DNA of 64,000 nt. Source: Thermocoleostomius sinensis A174 (GTDB taxonomy: Bacteria > Cyanobacteriota > Cyanobacteriia > Elainellales > Elainellaceae). The notes beneath the pieces are model-generated. The model did no database searches. It saw nothing but the letters and a program-made list of their open reading frames with translations, and was not told the DNA's origin. The position numbers were made by a program, and so were the translations under genes. The stretch lies in assembly GCF_026802175.1 (NCBI RefSeq), contig NZ_CP113797.1:3201026-3265025 (forward strand), read 5' to 3'. This document shows, one piece after another, positions 1-9,556 of the stretch. Positions within the stretch are counted from its first letter, which is position 1, and the number at the start of each line of letters is the position of its first letter.

Positions 1-888
1 AAGCAACTGGCAACCTTGGCGGTTCAGGTGGTGATGCAACAAATCTATCTGGATCGGTTTTTTCATGCCGATCCCCATCCTGGTAATTTTTTATATATCG
101 GTGATGAGACTCAAGATCGGTTAGCCTTACTCGATTGTGGTATGGTTGCTTTGATTGACCCCCGCACGCAGAGCATCCTCACCGATTTACTCATTGGCAT
201 TGTGTACGAGCGCCCCAAAATCGTCACCCAAGCCATTCGGGAGTTAGGGTTTACACGCTTAGATCTGGATTTGCGGGCGATCGAGTCTGCTTTTGACCGA
301 TTGCTTAGGAGATTTTATACTCGTCCTTTGACAGACATTAACCTGGCTGAGCTACTCAATGAAGCGCTGCGGATACCGCGAGAAAACAATATTCAAATGC
401 CAGGAACAATTGGATTATTCGTGAAAACGATCGCCAATGTGGAAGGAATTGCCCGCCAACTCGATCCCCTATTCCCCTTTGTAGAAGTCGCGCGTCCGAT
501 TGTGGAACAGGCAATTCGTCTACGCTTATTTGGAACTGAGCTATGGCAGGATACTGTGCAGTCGAGTCTCTACTTGTCTCGTTTAACCACCCAATTTCCT
601 CAACGATTTGAAATTTTACTCGATCGCCTGGAGCGCTCAGAATTGGGAATTAACCTGGGTTGGCGACTGGAGCAAGCGTTTCTACACACTCAGCAACAAG
701 GGATGAACCGTTTGAGTTTAGCCATCCTGTCGATGGGTTCGCTAATTGCTGGCGCAATTCTACAACACCTAGCAGGGCATGATCCCTTGTCTCTCCCTCT
801 GATCGGGACTGTTAGTCAAGGCTTACTCCTGTTTGGCATCGGGCTGATGAGTTGGGTCGTTATCGCGCTTTTGCGTCCCTCTCCGTGA
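1..888 (+). CDS. AarF/ABC1/UbiB-family atypical kinase, C-terminal part (5' end outside window)
   Basis: The reading frame is open from base 1, so the gene starts before the window and only the last 295 residues are visible. The fragment carries the family signature HADPHPGNF and, shortly after, LLDCGMVALID, which supplies the metal-binding aspartate of the ABC1 kinase fold. Members of the family are linked to quinone biosynthesis (UbiB/Coq8) or, in photosynthetic organisms, to plastoquinone and lipid metabolism. The C-terminus has two hydrophobic stretches, roughly the last 55 residues, consistent with membrane anchoring. Which of the several cyanobacterial AarF paralogues this is cannot be told from the fragment. 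Confidence 0.9.
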   Translation, partial: KQLATLAVQVVMQQIYLDRFFHADPHPGNFLYIGDETQDRLALLDCGMVALIDPRTQSILTDLLIGIVYERPKIVTQAIRELGFTRLDLDLRAIESAFDRLLRRFYTRPLTDINLAELLNEALRIPRENNIQMPGTIGLFVKTIANVEGIARQLDPLFPFVEVARPIVEQAIRLRLFGTELWQDTVQSSLYLSRLTTQFPQRFEILLDRLERSELGINLGWRLEQAFLHTQQQGMNRLSLAILSMGSLIAGAILQHLAGHDPLSLPLIGTVSQGLLLFGIGLMSWVVIALLRPSP

Positions 889-906
889 CTGCTCTTGTTT
901 GTGTAT

Positions 907-1533
907 TTAAAGCAATGTTTTTTTGATGAGAGCCAAAATTCCATCGATCACATACTCTACTGCCAGTGCCGCGAGCAGTATTCCCAATACTCTGGAAATT
1001 ACATTAATTCCCGTTCGTCCAAGCCATCGAGTCAGGGGTTGGGCGATCGACAAGGAGGCATAGAGCAGCGACAGCACAAACAGGATGACAGCCAAAACGA
1101 TCGCCGTACCGAAGGAATAGATCGCTGCCTCTTGCTGCAAGACCAGAATACTGGCTAACGCACCAGGTCCAGCCATTAACGGAGTCCCCAGTGGAAACAC
1201 ACTGATGTCTGCCCGGGTTTGAGCTTCTGATTCTTCTGCTTTCGTTTCTCGCTGCTGCTGGGCGAACACCATATCAACTGCGATTTTCAGTAACAAAATT
1301 CCAGCGGCGACCTGAAAGGCTTCAACGCTGATTCCCAGATAGCGCAACACCTGATTGCCAAACACGGCAAAAACAAACAAAATTCCCCATGCAACCAAAA
1401 TAGCCTGGCGAATAATGCGCTTTTGCACTTTGGCAGGATACCCGCCTGCTAGGGTGATAAAAATGGGCACTAACCCAATTGGATCTAGAACAACAAAGAG
1501 GGTAAGGAAGGCCCGCAGAATAAAAGAGGTCAT
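907..1533 (-). CDS. MarC family integral membrane protein
   Basis: 208 residues, almost entirely hydrophobic, with about six predicted membrane helices and the N-terminal motif FVVLDPIGLVPIF typical of the MarC/NAAT family (TIGR00427-like). The length matches the family. The substrate of most members is unknown; one archaeal relative has been reported to move neutral amino acids, and E. coli MarC has no settled function. The gene converges on the preceding kinase gene, and its start lies about 20 bases from the stop of lon, so the two minus-strand genes may share a transcript. Confidence 0.85.
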   Translation of the reverse strand: MTSFILRAFLTLFVVLDPIGLVPIFITLAGGYPAKVQKRIIRQAILVAWGILFVFAVFGNQVLRYLGISVEAFQVAAGILLLKIAVDMVFAQQQRETKAEESEAQTRADISVFPLGTPLMAGPGALASILVLQQEAAIYSFGTAIVLAVILFVLSLLYASLSIAQPLTRWLGRTGINVISRVLGILLAALAVEYVIDGILALIKKTLL

Positions 1534-1552
1534 GGGAAGGGAGAATTCAGCG

Positions 1553-4033
1553 TCAAGAACTGGCCGGTGTCAGAGCGGTTTCTAGAACTTCCTCCGCCGC
1601 ACTCACTGGTACAAATTGGAGTTGATGACGAACCTCTTCAGGTACGTCCTCTAGATCTGGTTCATTCCGCTGGGGTAGAATCACCGTCTTAATGCCTGCT
1701 CGATAGGCCGCTAACACTTTTTCCCGAATCCCACCTACGGGCAGAACTTTGCCCCGCAGCGTGATTTCCCCAGTCATAGCCACATCATTGCGAACCAAGC
1801 GACCAGAGGCAACAGAGGCGATCGCCGTCATCATCGTCACCCCAGCGGAAGGACCATCTTTGGGGGTAGCCCCTGCTGGAACATGCACATGCACCACTTT
1901 ACCCACAAACGCTTTAGGATCGATGCCCAATTTTTCTGCATTGGAACGCACATAGGACAGGGCTGCTTGGGCAGACTCTCGCATCACGTCTCCCAGCATT
2001 CCGGTTAACACTAACTGTTCGGCGCGTCCAGACATCATCGTGGCTTCCACAAATAAGACATCGCCGCCAGCAGGAGTCCAGGCTAAACCTGTGGCAATGC
2101 CAGGGCGATCGATCCGTTCCACCACTTCATCGAGAAATCGAGGGCGACGCAGGTAATCAGGAATTTGTTCGGCTTCAACGGCGGTAGCAGCCACTTTCCC
2201 TTCCGCAATTTGCCGGGCCACTTTACGCACCACCGTACCAATTTCTCGTTCTAAACTGCGCACCCCTGCTTCACGGGTATATTCCCGAATAATCCGCTGG
2301 AGTGCCGCATCAGTAATCGTCAGTTCCTCTGGCTTCAGTCCATTAGCCCGTAATTGTTTAGGCAGCAGATAGCGACGGGCAATATGTAACTTCTCCAGTT
2401 CGGTATAGCCAGAGAGGCTCAAAGTCTCCATCCGATCCAGTAAAGGAGAAGGAATCGTTTCAACCGTGTTGGCAGTGCAGATAAACAAGACCCTCGATAA
2501 ATCAAAAGGTACGCCCAGATAGGTGTCCACAAAGGTATGATTTTGCGCTGGATCAAGGACTTCCAGGAGGGCTGCTGCCGGATCGCCCTGAAAACTTCTG
2601 CCTAGTTTATCCACTTCATCCAGCATAAAGACCGGATCAGCCGTTTCTGCCCGCCGCAGGGCTTGAATTAAGCGTCCCGGTAAGGCACCGATGTAAGTAC
2701 GACGATGACCACGAATCTCTGCCTCATCGCTCACTCCACCCAAGCTAATCCGAACAAACTTGCGTCCCATCGCACGGGCGATCGACTGTCCCAGCGAAGT
2801 TTTACCAACGCCAGGTGGCCCCACAAAACACAAAATCGGTTCGCGGCGAATCTCTTCTAGCACGAGTTCTGGAGGCTTCTGGGAGGCAGGAATCTCTTCT
2901 GTAGAACTTTCTTGAGCAGAGGATTGCTCTTCCAGGACAGTGGCGCGTTCGCTCTTCAGTTTTTTAACGGCGAGATATTCCAGAATCCGGTCTTTAATCT
3001 TTTCCAGATCGTAATGATCTTCGTCCAACACCTGACGGGCATATCCCAAGTTGATCGCCTCCCCAGTCGTAGCATTCCAGGGAAGACTGACCATCCAGTC
3101 CAGATAGGTGCGAATCATGCCATATTCGGGTGAGATGGCCGGCAACCGTTCTAGGCGAGACAATTCGCGGAATGCCTCTTTGCGGGCTTCTTCCGGGAGT
3201 TGGGCTACTTCCAGTTGATTTCGTAATTCTTGAATTTCTGCTTGTTCTGCGTCTTCTTCACCCAGTTCGCGCTGAATGGATTTTAATTGTTCTCGAAGAA
3301 TGTATTCTCGCTGAGTTTTAGAAATTTTTTCCTGGGCATCTGAGGCAATTTGCTGCTGCAATTCCCGCACAGCTAACTCTTGTTGGACAATCTCAATCAG
3401 TCGTTGGAGTTTATTGTCCACCGCATCCAGTTCCAGAATTTCTTGCCGCACGGAGGTTTCCATTGGAGTCATCGCCGTAACTAAGTAAGCAAATAGGCGA
3501 GGATCGCTGATGTTCTCCCCTGCGGCAGCCAATTCATTGGGAATGTCTTCAGTCAGAGGCACGAGTTTACCAAACAATTCCCCTAGCGTGCGGCGTAAGG
3601 CTTCCAGTTCTGTGCCCGCCGTCACCTGCTCTGGAGATCGTTCTACCCGTGCGACCAGAAAGGGTTCGGTCTGTAGAAAGTCCAAGATCCGAATGCGCTC
3701 GAGTCCCTGAATGACGAGTTGTAGCGTGCCATCTGGTAAACGCAACAGTCGGTGAATAATAGCGGCTGTCCCCAGGCGGTAGATATCATCCGGACCTGCC
3801 GGACGTGCTTCTGGATGACGTTGGGCCACGAGCGCCACGAGCCGATTGGTGCGCATGACTTCGTCTACAAGCTTGACCGATCGCTCTTGCCCAACCATAA
3901 TGGGAACCATGGCCATCGGAACCACAACCGTGTTGATTAAAGGCAAAACTGGCAGAGCATCGGGAATTTCTGGAATATTTTGAACGTCTGTTTCGGAATT
4001 CTGGTCAACACTGATGGGCGTGTGGGTCATCAT
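1553..4033 (-). CDS. lon: ATP-dependent Lon protease
   Basis: Complete Lon of about 826 residues. Order of parts: Lon N-terminal (LAN) substrate domain about 28-220, coiled-coil arm about 220-300, AAA+ module with Walker A GPPGVGKT near 405-412, then a C-terminal protease domain with the serine motif PKDGPSAGVT that holds the catalytic Ser. Lon forms hexamers in the cytoplasm and degrades misfolded and regulatory proteins. An extra Ser/Glu-rich stretch of about 30 residues (about 362-393) sits just before the Walker A strand, where E. coli Lon has no such insert. Several starts are possible: ATG at 4033, ATG at 4030 (better spaced from a GGAGG at 4042-4038) or GTG at 4036. The start overlaps or abuts the stop of the upstream hsp20, so translation is probably coupled. 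Confidence 0.95.
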   Translation of the reverse strand: MMTHTPISVDQNSETDVQNIPEIPDALPVLPLINTVVVPMAMVPIMVGQERSVKLVDEVMRTNRLVALVAQRHPEARPAGPDDIYRLGTAAIIHRLLRLPDGTLQLVIQGLERIRILDFLQTEPFLVARVERSPEQVTAGTELEALRRTLGELFGKLVPLTEDIPNELAAAGENISDPRLFAYLVTAMTPMETSVRQEILELDAVDNKLQRLIEIVQQELAVRELQQQIASDAQEKISKTQREYILREQLKSIQRELGEEDAEQAEIQELRNQLEVAQLPEEARKEAFRELSRLERLPAISPEYGMIRTYLDWMVSLPWNATTGEAINLGYARQVLDEDHYDLEKIKDRILEYLAVKKLKSERATVLEEQSSAQESSTEEIPASQKPPELVLEEIRREPILCFVGPPGVGKTSLGQSIARAMGRKFVRISLGGVSDEAEIRGHRRTYIGALPGRLIQALRRAETADPVFMLDEVDKLGRSFQGDPAAALLEVLDPAQNHTFVDTYLGVPFDLSRVLFICTANTVETIPSPLLDRMETLSLSGYTELEKLHIARRYLLPKQLRANGLKPEELTITDAALQRIIREYTREAGVRSLEREIGTVVRKVARQIAEGKVAATAVEAEQIPDYLRRPRFLDEVVERIDRPGIATGLAWTPAGGDVLFVEATMMSGRAEQLVLTGMLGDVMRESAQAALSYVRSNAEKLGIDPKAFVGKVVHVHVPAGATPKDGPSAGVTMMTAIASVASGRLVRNDVAMTGEITLRGKVLPVGGIREKVLAAYRAGIKTVILPQRNEPDLEDVPEEVRHQLQFVPVSAAEEVLETALTPASS

Positions 4034-4440
4034 CACACCTCCACTTTAGGTAGGATGACATACAGGAAACCTCGGTCATAACGCGCCTGAACACGATCGC
4101 GCTCAATCGGTTGTTGAAGGGGTACTTCCAGACGAAAGGCACCATAGTGGATGTTAACAGCGTGGTACAGCCCCTCCCCTTCAAAGCTTTCCCAGGGTCG
4201 CACTCCCTGAATGACCAGGGCATTTTCGTAGAGGGAAATCTCAAAATCTTCTTCTGACATGCCTGCGACTTCAACTTTCACAATCAATGCGGTGGAAGTT
4301 TCATAGAGATCAGCAGCGGGTTGCCATTGGGGATAAGCAAAGCTGGACTGAGGTTGTCCCTCCCAGAGATTAGACTGGGAAGGAGCAGCGATGCCGGAAA
4401 AAAAACCCGTGTAACGGTAGCTAAATCGACGATAGCGCAT
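4033..4440 (-). CDS. Small heat-shock protein (Hsp20/alpha-crystallin family), coupled to lon
   Basis: About 135 residues with an alpha-crystallin domain from about residue 40 to the end, closing with the strand RGFLYVILPK that corresponds to the usual A-x-x-x-G-V-L signature. ATP-independent holdases of this family keep unfolding proteins soluble. The ATG at 4440 (protein beginning MRYRRFSYRY) is preferred over the upstream GTG at 4488 because small Hsps found next to lon genes in other bacteria often begin with a similar Tyr/Arg-rich segment; this rests on memory of the family. The stop codon overlaps the first possible lon starts, which suggests client hand-over from holdase to protease. 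The domain is quite diverged from the second Hsp20 at 26454. Confidence 0.85.
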   Translation of the reverse strand: MRYRRFSYRYTGFFSGIAAPSQSNLWEGQPQSSFAYPQWQPAADLYETSTALIVKVEVAGMSEEDFEISLYENALVIQGVRPWESFEGEGLYHAVNIHYGAFRLEVPLQQPIERDRVQARYDRGFLYVILPKVEV

Positions 4441-4788
4441 AAATTTTGATGATGCTCTCTTATCCAGAACGAGGAACGGTGCTTGCACAGGCGAAGTAGT
4501 GACTTTAATCGTTGTAACTATATTGACAGTAACCCTCAGCTACATTGCTCCGGGAGTATTCTATTTGCGTAAATTGATCGGTTTCCGTAGCTCAGGCATC
4601 TTGCCTGCCAGCGGGATATTTGTAATACAAATGCAAAAGTGGGATGTACCCTATTGATCTTTTTGATCCTTCATAGGAGATGAAGATAATAATGTAATCG
4701 ATCGATAATCAAATTTGTAAGGAGCCTGAGATTTTTCTAATCATAGTTCTGTATCTCCCTGCAAACTTTTGTGGGAAAGTTAGCGCAA
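4441..4788. other. Intergenic region, 348 bases
   Basis: Lies between the CBS-pair gene and hsp20-lon, both on the minus strand, so it should hold the promoter of hsp20-lon and the terminator of the region upstream. Bases 4588-4616 contain a small GC-rich inverted motif built on AGGCATCTTGCCTGCC, a type of short repeat also seen, in variant form, near 18900-18940. I see no CIRCE element (TTAGCACTC/GAGTGCTAA) and no convincing gene. Confidence 0.5.
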
Positions 4789-5259
4789 TCAAGCTGATTT
4801 CAATACATGCAACAGATCGTCTCGGGTAATGATTCCAACCAATACACCTGCCGCATCTACAACAGGTAAGCGATTCACTCGCTTTTCCAGCATCAAATCA
4901 GCCGCCTGAGAGATAGGAGCCTCTGGAGCGATCGTGACTGGGTTAGGTGTCATCACATCCTGGACTAGAACTCCCAAACTCTTCTTCAACTGCTGGATAA
5001 AATGATCAAGCGGTTCGAGATAGATAATTCCGCCCAGGAATGAGAGATACAACGGTAACCGAATCGGACGCTCTCTAAATAGCAAATCTGCTTCTGAAAC
5101 AACACCAACCACCTTGCCTGTTTCATCGACTACAGGAAGCCCACTAATGTGGTTTTCCTCAAGACGTTGCAAAACCGTTCCCACAGAATCTGTCGGTTTT
5201 ACAGTCACCGGGTCAGTCGTCATAAAGTCTTTGACTTGTCGCGTTTCAGTTAGCACCAT
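4789..5259 (-). CDS. CBS-domain pair protein
   Basis: 156 residues made almost only of two CBS motifs, about 10-65 and 95-152. The first holds ISGLPVVDETGKVVGVVSEADLL and the second MTPNPVTIAPEAP followed by RLPVVDAAGVLVGIITRDDLL. Such Bateman modules bind adenine nucleotides and act as energy or ionic-strength sensors for a partner. No enzymatic domain is attached, so this is a free-standing regulator. The ClC transporter next door, also minus strand, carries its own CBS pair, so the neighbourhood links nucleotide sensing to ion transport. Its direct target is unknown. Confidence 0.9.
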   Translation of the reverse strand: MVLTETRQVKDFMTTDPVTVKPTDSVGTVLQRLEENHISGLPVVDETGKVVGVVSEADLLFRERPIRLPLYLSFLGGIIYLEPLDHFIQQLKKSLGVLVQDVMTPNPVTIAPEAPISQAADLMLEKRVNRLPVVDAAGVLVGIITRDDLLHVLKSA

Positions 5260-5747
5260 CGCAATTCATCCAGACTAGACTGCTTAAGCCTAAGCTGGAA
5301 ATCTGAGGAAAATCTGAGGAAAATCAGTTTTGCTGCATTGATTGCTGCATAGCGGAATTAACCCAAAAATGTCTTCCAAGGTCAACGAGTCCAAATTTCC
5401 CAAAATGGTTCATTCTCCAAAATCCCGTCGCTTGCTAGACGGAAACACGGGTCATTTTCTGGAATTTCAGTTTCTAAGGAAACGGTCGGATTCAAGGTTG
5501 TTTTTGCGCCCAATAGTCAGGAATTCTATCTTTGACGGCATCAGGACAATTGTGAAAGATGAAATGTTGTGGTTCGGTTCCTCCTATGCATCACCGTCTT
5601 GCAACAGCAACAGATTTATCTTTTAGATTGAAACCAAAATTTTTTATGGGGCTGGCGTTCTATGACTTCAAGACCGCTGTCGCTAGCATTGCAACTTTTA
5701 GCAGGAAAAACTGTGGAAAAAATGAGAAGTTTGCAGGTTGTGCAAAT
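5260..5747. other. Intergenic region, 488 bases, no supported gene
   Basis: Overlapping short open frames exist on the plus strand (5342-5626 and 5559-5819), but they have no ribosome-binding site, run into the clc gene on the opposite strand and resemble no family I know. No transposase motif was found on either strand. The right part should contain the terminator of clc; the left part the promoter of the CBS gene. Confidence 0.4.
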
Positions 5748-7658
5748 TTAGTTCGACGCTTTGACGGTTGTGGGTTCCTGCGGAGAAATCATTGCCAGTG
5801 CAGCTTGTGTCATCACTAAGTTACTTGCTAGTTCCACTTGATTGCGTTGGATAATTCCCACCACAGTCCGGGGGTTATCCTTATCAACCACTGGTAAGAG
5901 ATATAGTCCTCTAGTCCCCATGCGCTCTAGTGCTGTGGCAACAGATTCATCCTCGTAGGTATAGAGAACTTCTGTGGTGCAGATTTCTTCGAGCGTTTGC
6001 TGAAAAGAATCCTGATTGGTTGATCGAGATATCTCATCAAGGGATTGAGATTGTTCAGTAACAATTTGGGTGATTTTTCGCCGAATATCGGCAAGGGTAA
6101 CTACTCCAACTAATTGTCCTGTATTATTGACGACTAAAGCCGTGTGGCATTTGTTTTGCAGCATCGTTTGTCCTGCGTGAATTAATGGCATCGATGCCGG
6201 TAAAGCAAAATAGTCTCGACTCATAAGGGCAGAAACAGCTATATTTCGTAGAAGCTCCATCTCGTCCTGGTTTTGCAGATTCACCCCCATCTGGGGCAAA
6301 TTCAATTCTCGATTCGAGGGGTCAGACTGCATCAAGTCAACGACCCAAACGCTGATCCCTACAGCTGCCATCAGTGGCAAGATAATTAAGTAGTTGCGTG
6401 TCATCTCAAACAGCAACAGAATTGCAGTCAGTGGTGCTTTCACACTTCCGGCTAAGACAGCAGCCATCCCTACTAAGGCATAGGCTGGAGGGGGTGCGAT
6501 TTCGGCATTGGGCCAGATCGTTAGCAGGAAATTGCCGTACGCGCCTCCTAGGCAGGCTCTCAGAAACATGGCAGGCGCAAAGATTCCTCCAACCAAACCA
6601 CTACCTAGACAAATCGCTGTGACAACTAACTTGGCGACTAGCAAGACACAGAGGAATTGTAGGGAAAACTGCTCTCCTTGAAGAATGACCTCCAGTACAC
6701 CATAGCCGATACCAAGAATTTGCGGCAGCTTGAGTGCCAGAAGTCCAACAATTATTCCACCTATCAGTGGTTGTATGAGAGATGGTAATTTACCTATCCC
6801 TATCGAGTCCATCAATTCACCTTGAAAACATACTTGGGCAAATCGAATTGATCGCCTATAGATGATTGAAACAAAACTTGCCAGTATTCCCAAGCCAAAA
6901 TAGTTCAAACATTCCCAGGAGTTCATGAATTGATAAGTTGGCAAATCAAAAGCGGGATGCGCTCCCAGCAAGCTTTGAGCGATTAAGGAAGAAATGACTG
7001 CTGACAGCAGAATTAAGCTGGCTGCTGGGGTAGCAAATCGGGTTCCTAAGATCACCTCGATCGCAAAGAAAACACCAGCGATCGGCGCATTAAATCCGGC
7101 AGCAAATCCAGCCGCAGCACCCGCCCCCAGTAGTAAACGATAGCGTTCTCGCGAGACTTGAAAGGTTTGTCCCAGTAACACACCCACACTGGAGCCAATT
7201 TCTACACTGGGCCCTTCTGGCCCTAGGGACGCTCCTGTGCCCAAAGATATAGCAGCAGCCAGCATTTTAACGAGGGAGCGCAACGGAGAAAACGGTTGAA
7301 CCCTGGTATTGCTCAGTAATGCTGTCAGGTCTTGCCCTAATAAGGTTGGAAACCACCAACGCAAGATACCAATTAGCAATCCACCCAATGGGGGGATACT
7401 GGCGAGCGTCCAAGCTCCCCATTGTGACAGATAGCCAAGGACTTCCACAAAAGCGAGAGCATGAAACAGAGAGATCAGGCTGCGGAACAACACAATGGCT
7501 AGTCCAGCACCTCCACCAATCATCAATGCAGAAAAAAAGACAAGGACTTCTGGTGCGGGCTGCAAGCGATTCAGCAGGCTGGTGAGGCGATCGCTCAGGG
7601 AAGGGATTTTCGCTCCTAAAGATGGCAGGATGTTGGGTTGGGGAGTTGTCGCAGTCAT
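5748..7658 (-). CDS. ClC-family chloride channel/transporter with C-terminal CBS pair
   Basis: 636 residues. The ClC membrane core (about 35-450) shows the selectivity-filter motif GASLGPEGPSVEIG, which keeps the gating glutamate, and the second motif GLVGGIFAPAMFLRACLG (GGxFxP type). A cytoplasmic tail from about 465 carries two CBS domains (about 485-540 and 565-625). ClC proteins either exchange Cl- for H+ or conduct Cl-. Bacterial members help acid and salt tolerance, and CBS tails tune activity through nucleotides. I cannot tell exchanger from channel because the internal proton glutamate needs an alignment. Upstream and divergent lies the lysyltransferase-like gene at 7834. Confidence 0.95.
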   Translation of the reverse strand: MTATTPQPNILPSLGAKIPSLSDRLTSLLNRLQPAPEVLVFFSALMIGGGAGLAIVLFRSLISLFHALAFVEVLGYLSQWGAWTLASIPPLGGLLIGILRWWFPTLLGQDLTALLSNTRVQPFSPLRSLVKMLAAAISLGTGASLGPEGPSVEIGSSVGVLLGQTFQVSRERYRLLLGAGAAAGFAAGFNAPIAGVFFAIEVILGTRFATPAASLILLSAVISSLIAQSLLGAHPAFDLPTYQFMNSWECLNYFGLGILASFVSIIYRRSIRFAQVCFQGELMDSIGIGKLPSLIQPLIGGIIVGLLALKLPQILGIGYGVLEVILQGEQFSLQFLCVLLVAKLVVTAICLGSGLVGGIFAPAMFLRACLGGAYGNFLLTIWPNAEIAPPPAYALVGMAAVLAGSVKAPLTAILLLFEMTRNYLIILPLMAAVGISVWVVDLMQSDPSNRELNLPQMGVNLQNQDEMELLRNIAVSALMSRDYFALPASMPLIHAGQTMLQNKCHTALVVNNTGQLVGVVTLADIRRKITQIVTEQSQSLDEISRSTNQDSFQQTLEEICTTEVLYTYEDESVATALERMGTRGLYLLPVVDKDNPRTVVGIIQRNQVELASNLVMTQAALAMISPQEPTTVKASN

Positions 7659-7833
7659 CGAGTAGGGCTTGGATAGGGTGAACTAATTTAATGCAAATGG
7701 GAAAATAAGACTGTTCTGGCTTTTACGGTATCAAAAAGCCGATGAAGATCTTGAAGAACATTTCAATATGATCTTCATGGTTTGCTTAGATTATTAATTT
7801 AATCTCTAGAAGTTGTTAGTCCAACAAAAGCCT

Positions 7834-9549
7834 ATGTCGGAGAACGCTGCATCCCGTGCGATCAACGCTGTCCCAAAGCCCGACTTACCTCAACGCGCGA
7901 TCGGACTATGGATCATTGCCGTTTGGATTGCTGCTGTGGGGGTAACGAATGTGTTATCTGCTGTCACTCCGGGTGTGTCTGAACGAATGGAGTGGCTAAG
8001 AGCAATTTTTCCCTTTGAGGTGAGTGCAGGCGGGAATCTATTTTCGGCACTCAGTGGTTTTTTTCTGCTAAGTTTAGCGACGAATCTGCTGCGACGGAAG
8101 CGTTTAGCCTGGTGGCTGGCAGTTTTTTTATTGGGTGTTTCTTTGTCCTCTCATCTTGTCAAAGGATTGGACTATGAGGAGGGATTGCTATCGCTAGGGC
8201 TACTTGTCTTGCTGTTGCAGATGCGGCATCAATTCACAGCCCAATCTGATCGTCCGTCGATCGCCCAAGGTGTACGTATCTTAATGGGCGCATTGTTGTT
8301 TACCTTAGCCTACGGTACGGCTGGATTTTTTCTACTCGATCGGGAATTTAGTACGCGCTTCAATCTATGGCAAGCGATCGTACAAACCTTGGCGATGTTC
8401 TTTACGCTGGATCAAGCTGGATTGGAACCAACAACACGATTCGGGCGCTTTTTTGCGACATCCATCTATGTGGTGGGAGCGAGTACGCTGTTCTATGCGT
8501 TGTGGATGTTATGGCGACCAGTCATATTAAGGGGAGCACCCGCTACGGATGAAGAACGCCAACGAGCAAGAGCAATTGTGCAACGCTATGGACGCTCATC
8601 CCTGGCTCACTTAACGCTCTTAAGCGACAAGTCTTACTACTTTAGTCCTTCAGGAGAAAGCATAATTGCTTATGTTCCGAAAGGGCGAGGGGCAGTTGCT
8701 TTGGGCGATCCCATTGGTCCAGAGACAGATGTGATGCCAGCGATCGCAGAATTTGTGCGATTTTGTCATCGCAATGATTGGCATCCCGCTTTCTATCAAA
8801 CCCATCCTGATTATCTGGAGCAGTATCACCGCTTAGGATTCAAGTCTGTCAAAATTGGTGAAGAAGCAATTGTAGATTTGCAAAGGTTTACGCTACAAGG
8901 CAAAGCCGGACGAAATCTGCGGAATGCAGTGAATCACTTGACCAAATTAGGGCATCACGTTGACTTCTATTCTCCGCCGTTGACCGATGAACGACTCAAC
9001 GAGTTGCGATCGGTGAGCGATGAATGGCTAAAAATGCGACAGGGTTCAGAAAAACACTTCTCATTGGGATGGTTTGATGAAACCTATATTCGGGAATGTG
9101 AAGTTGCAGTCGTGCGAACGCCGAGCGGACAAATTAGTGCCTTTGCCAATGTCATTCCAGAGTACCAACTGAATGAAATCACGATTGATTTAATGCGACG
9201 ACGGGAAACTGTAGAACACGGCACCATGGAGTTTCTCTTTATTTCCCTATTTCAGCACTTTAAAAAACAAGGATATGACCGTTTTAATTTGGGCTTATCT
9301 GCTCTGGCGGGTGTAGGAGAAGACCCCTACTCTCCTAAGTTGGAAAAGGCGCTGCGCTATCTCTACGAACACCTAACTCGATTTTATAACTTTCGAGGGT
9401 TGCATGAATTTAAAGAAAAATTCCATCCCCTCTGGGAGCCTCGCTACTTTATTTATCCAGGAGTGACTGCCTTACCTGAAGTGGTGGTCGCTCTGATCCG
9501 GGCTGATTCGGGCGATCGCCTGCTGGACTATTTCAAGCCTGGTGCTTAA
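7834..9549 (+). CDS. MprF-like membrane protein with phosphatidylglycerol lysyltransferase (DUF2156) domain
   Basis: 571 residues from the ATG at 7834; a TTG seven codons earlier (7813) is possible but less likely. The first about 240 residues hold several hydrophobic helices; the rest is a soluble domain with double GNAT-like character matching the LPG synthase C domain (motifs ALGDPIG, FYQTHPDYLEQYHRLGFKSVKIG, GRNLRNAVNHL, FNLGLSALAG). In MprF this domain transfers an aminoacyl group from charged tRNA to phosphatidylglycerol, reducing negative surface charge. The membrane part is shorter than the usual MprF flippase, so this may be a synthase with a minimal anchor. Transfer of lysine specifically is inferred from family only. 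Confidence 0.85.
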   Translation: MSENAASRAINAVPKPDLPQRAIGLWIIAVWIAAVGVTNVLSAVTPGVSERMEWLRAIFPFEVSAGGNLFSALSGFFLLSLATNLLRRKRLAWWLAVFLLGVSLSSHLVKGLDYEEGLLSLGLLVLLLQMRHQFTAQSDRPSIAQGVRILMGALLFTLAYGTAGFFLLDREFSTRFNLWQAIVQTLAMFFTLDQAGLEPTTRFGRFFATSIYVVGASTLFYALWMLWRPVILRGAPATDEERQRARAIVQRYGRSSLAHLTLLSDKSYYFSPSGESIIAYVPKGRGAVALGDPIGPETDVMPAIAEFVRFCHRNDWHPAFYQTHPDYLEQYHRLGFKSVKIGEEAIVDLQRFTLQGKAGRNLRNAVNHLTKLGHHVDFYSPPLTDERLNELRSVSDEWLKMRQGSEKHFSLGWFDETYIRECEVAVVRTPSGQISAFANVIPEYQLNEITIDLMRRRETVEHGTMEFLFISLFQHFKKQGYDRFNLGLSALAGVGEDPYSPKLEKALRYLYEHLTRFYNFRGLHEFKEKFHPLWEPRYFIYPGVTALPEVVVALIRADSGDRLLDYFKPGA

Positions 9550-9556
9550 TGAACAC

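Noticed and set aside
5342-5819. Two plus-strand open frames left of clc
   Set aside because: No ribosome-binding site, no family resemblance, and one overlaps the clc end on the other strand.
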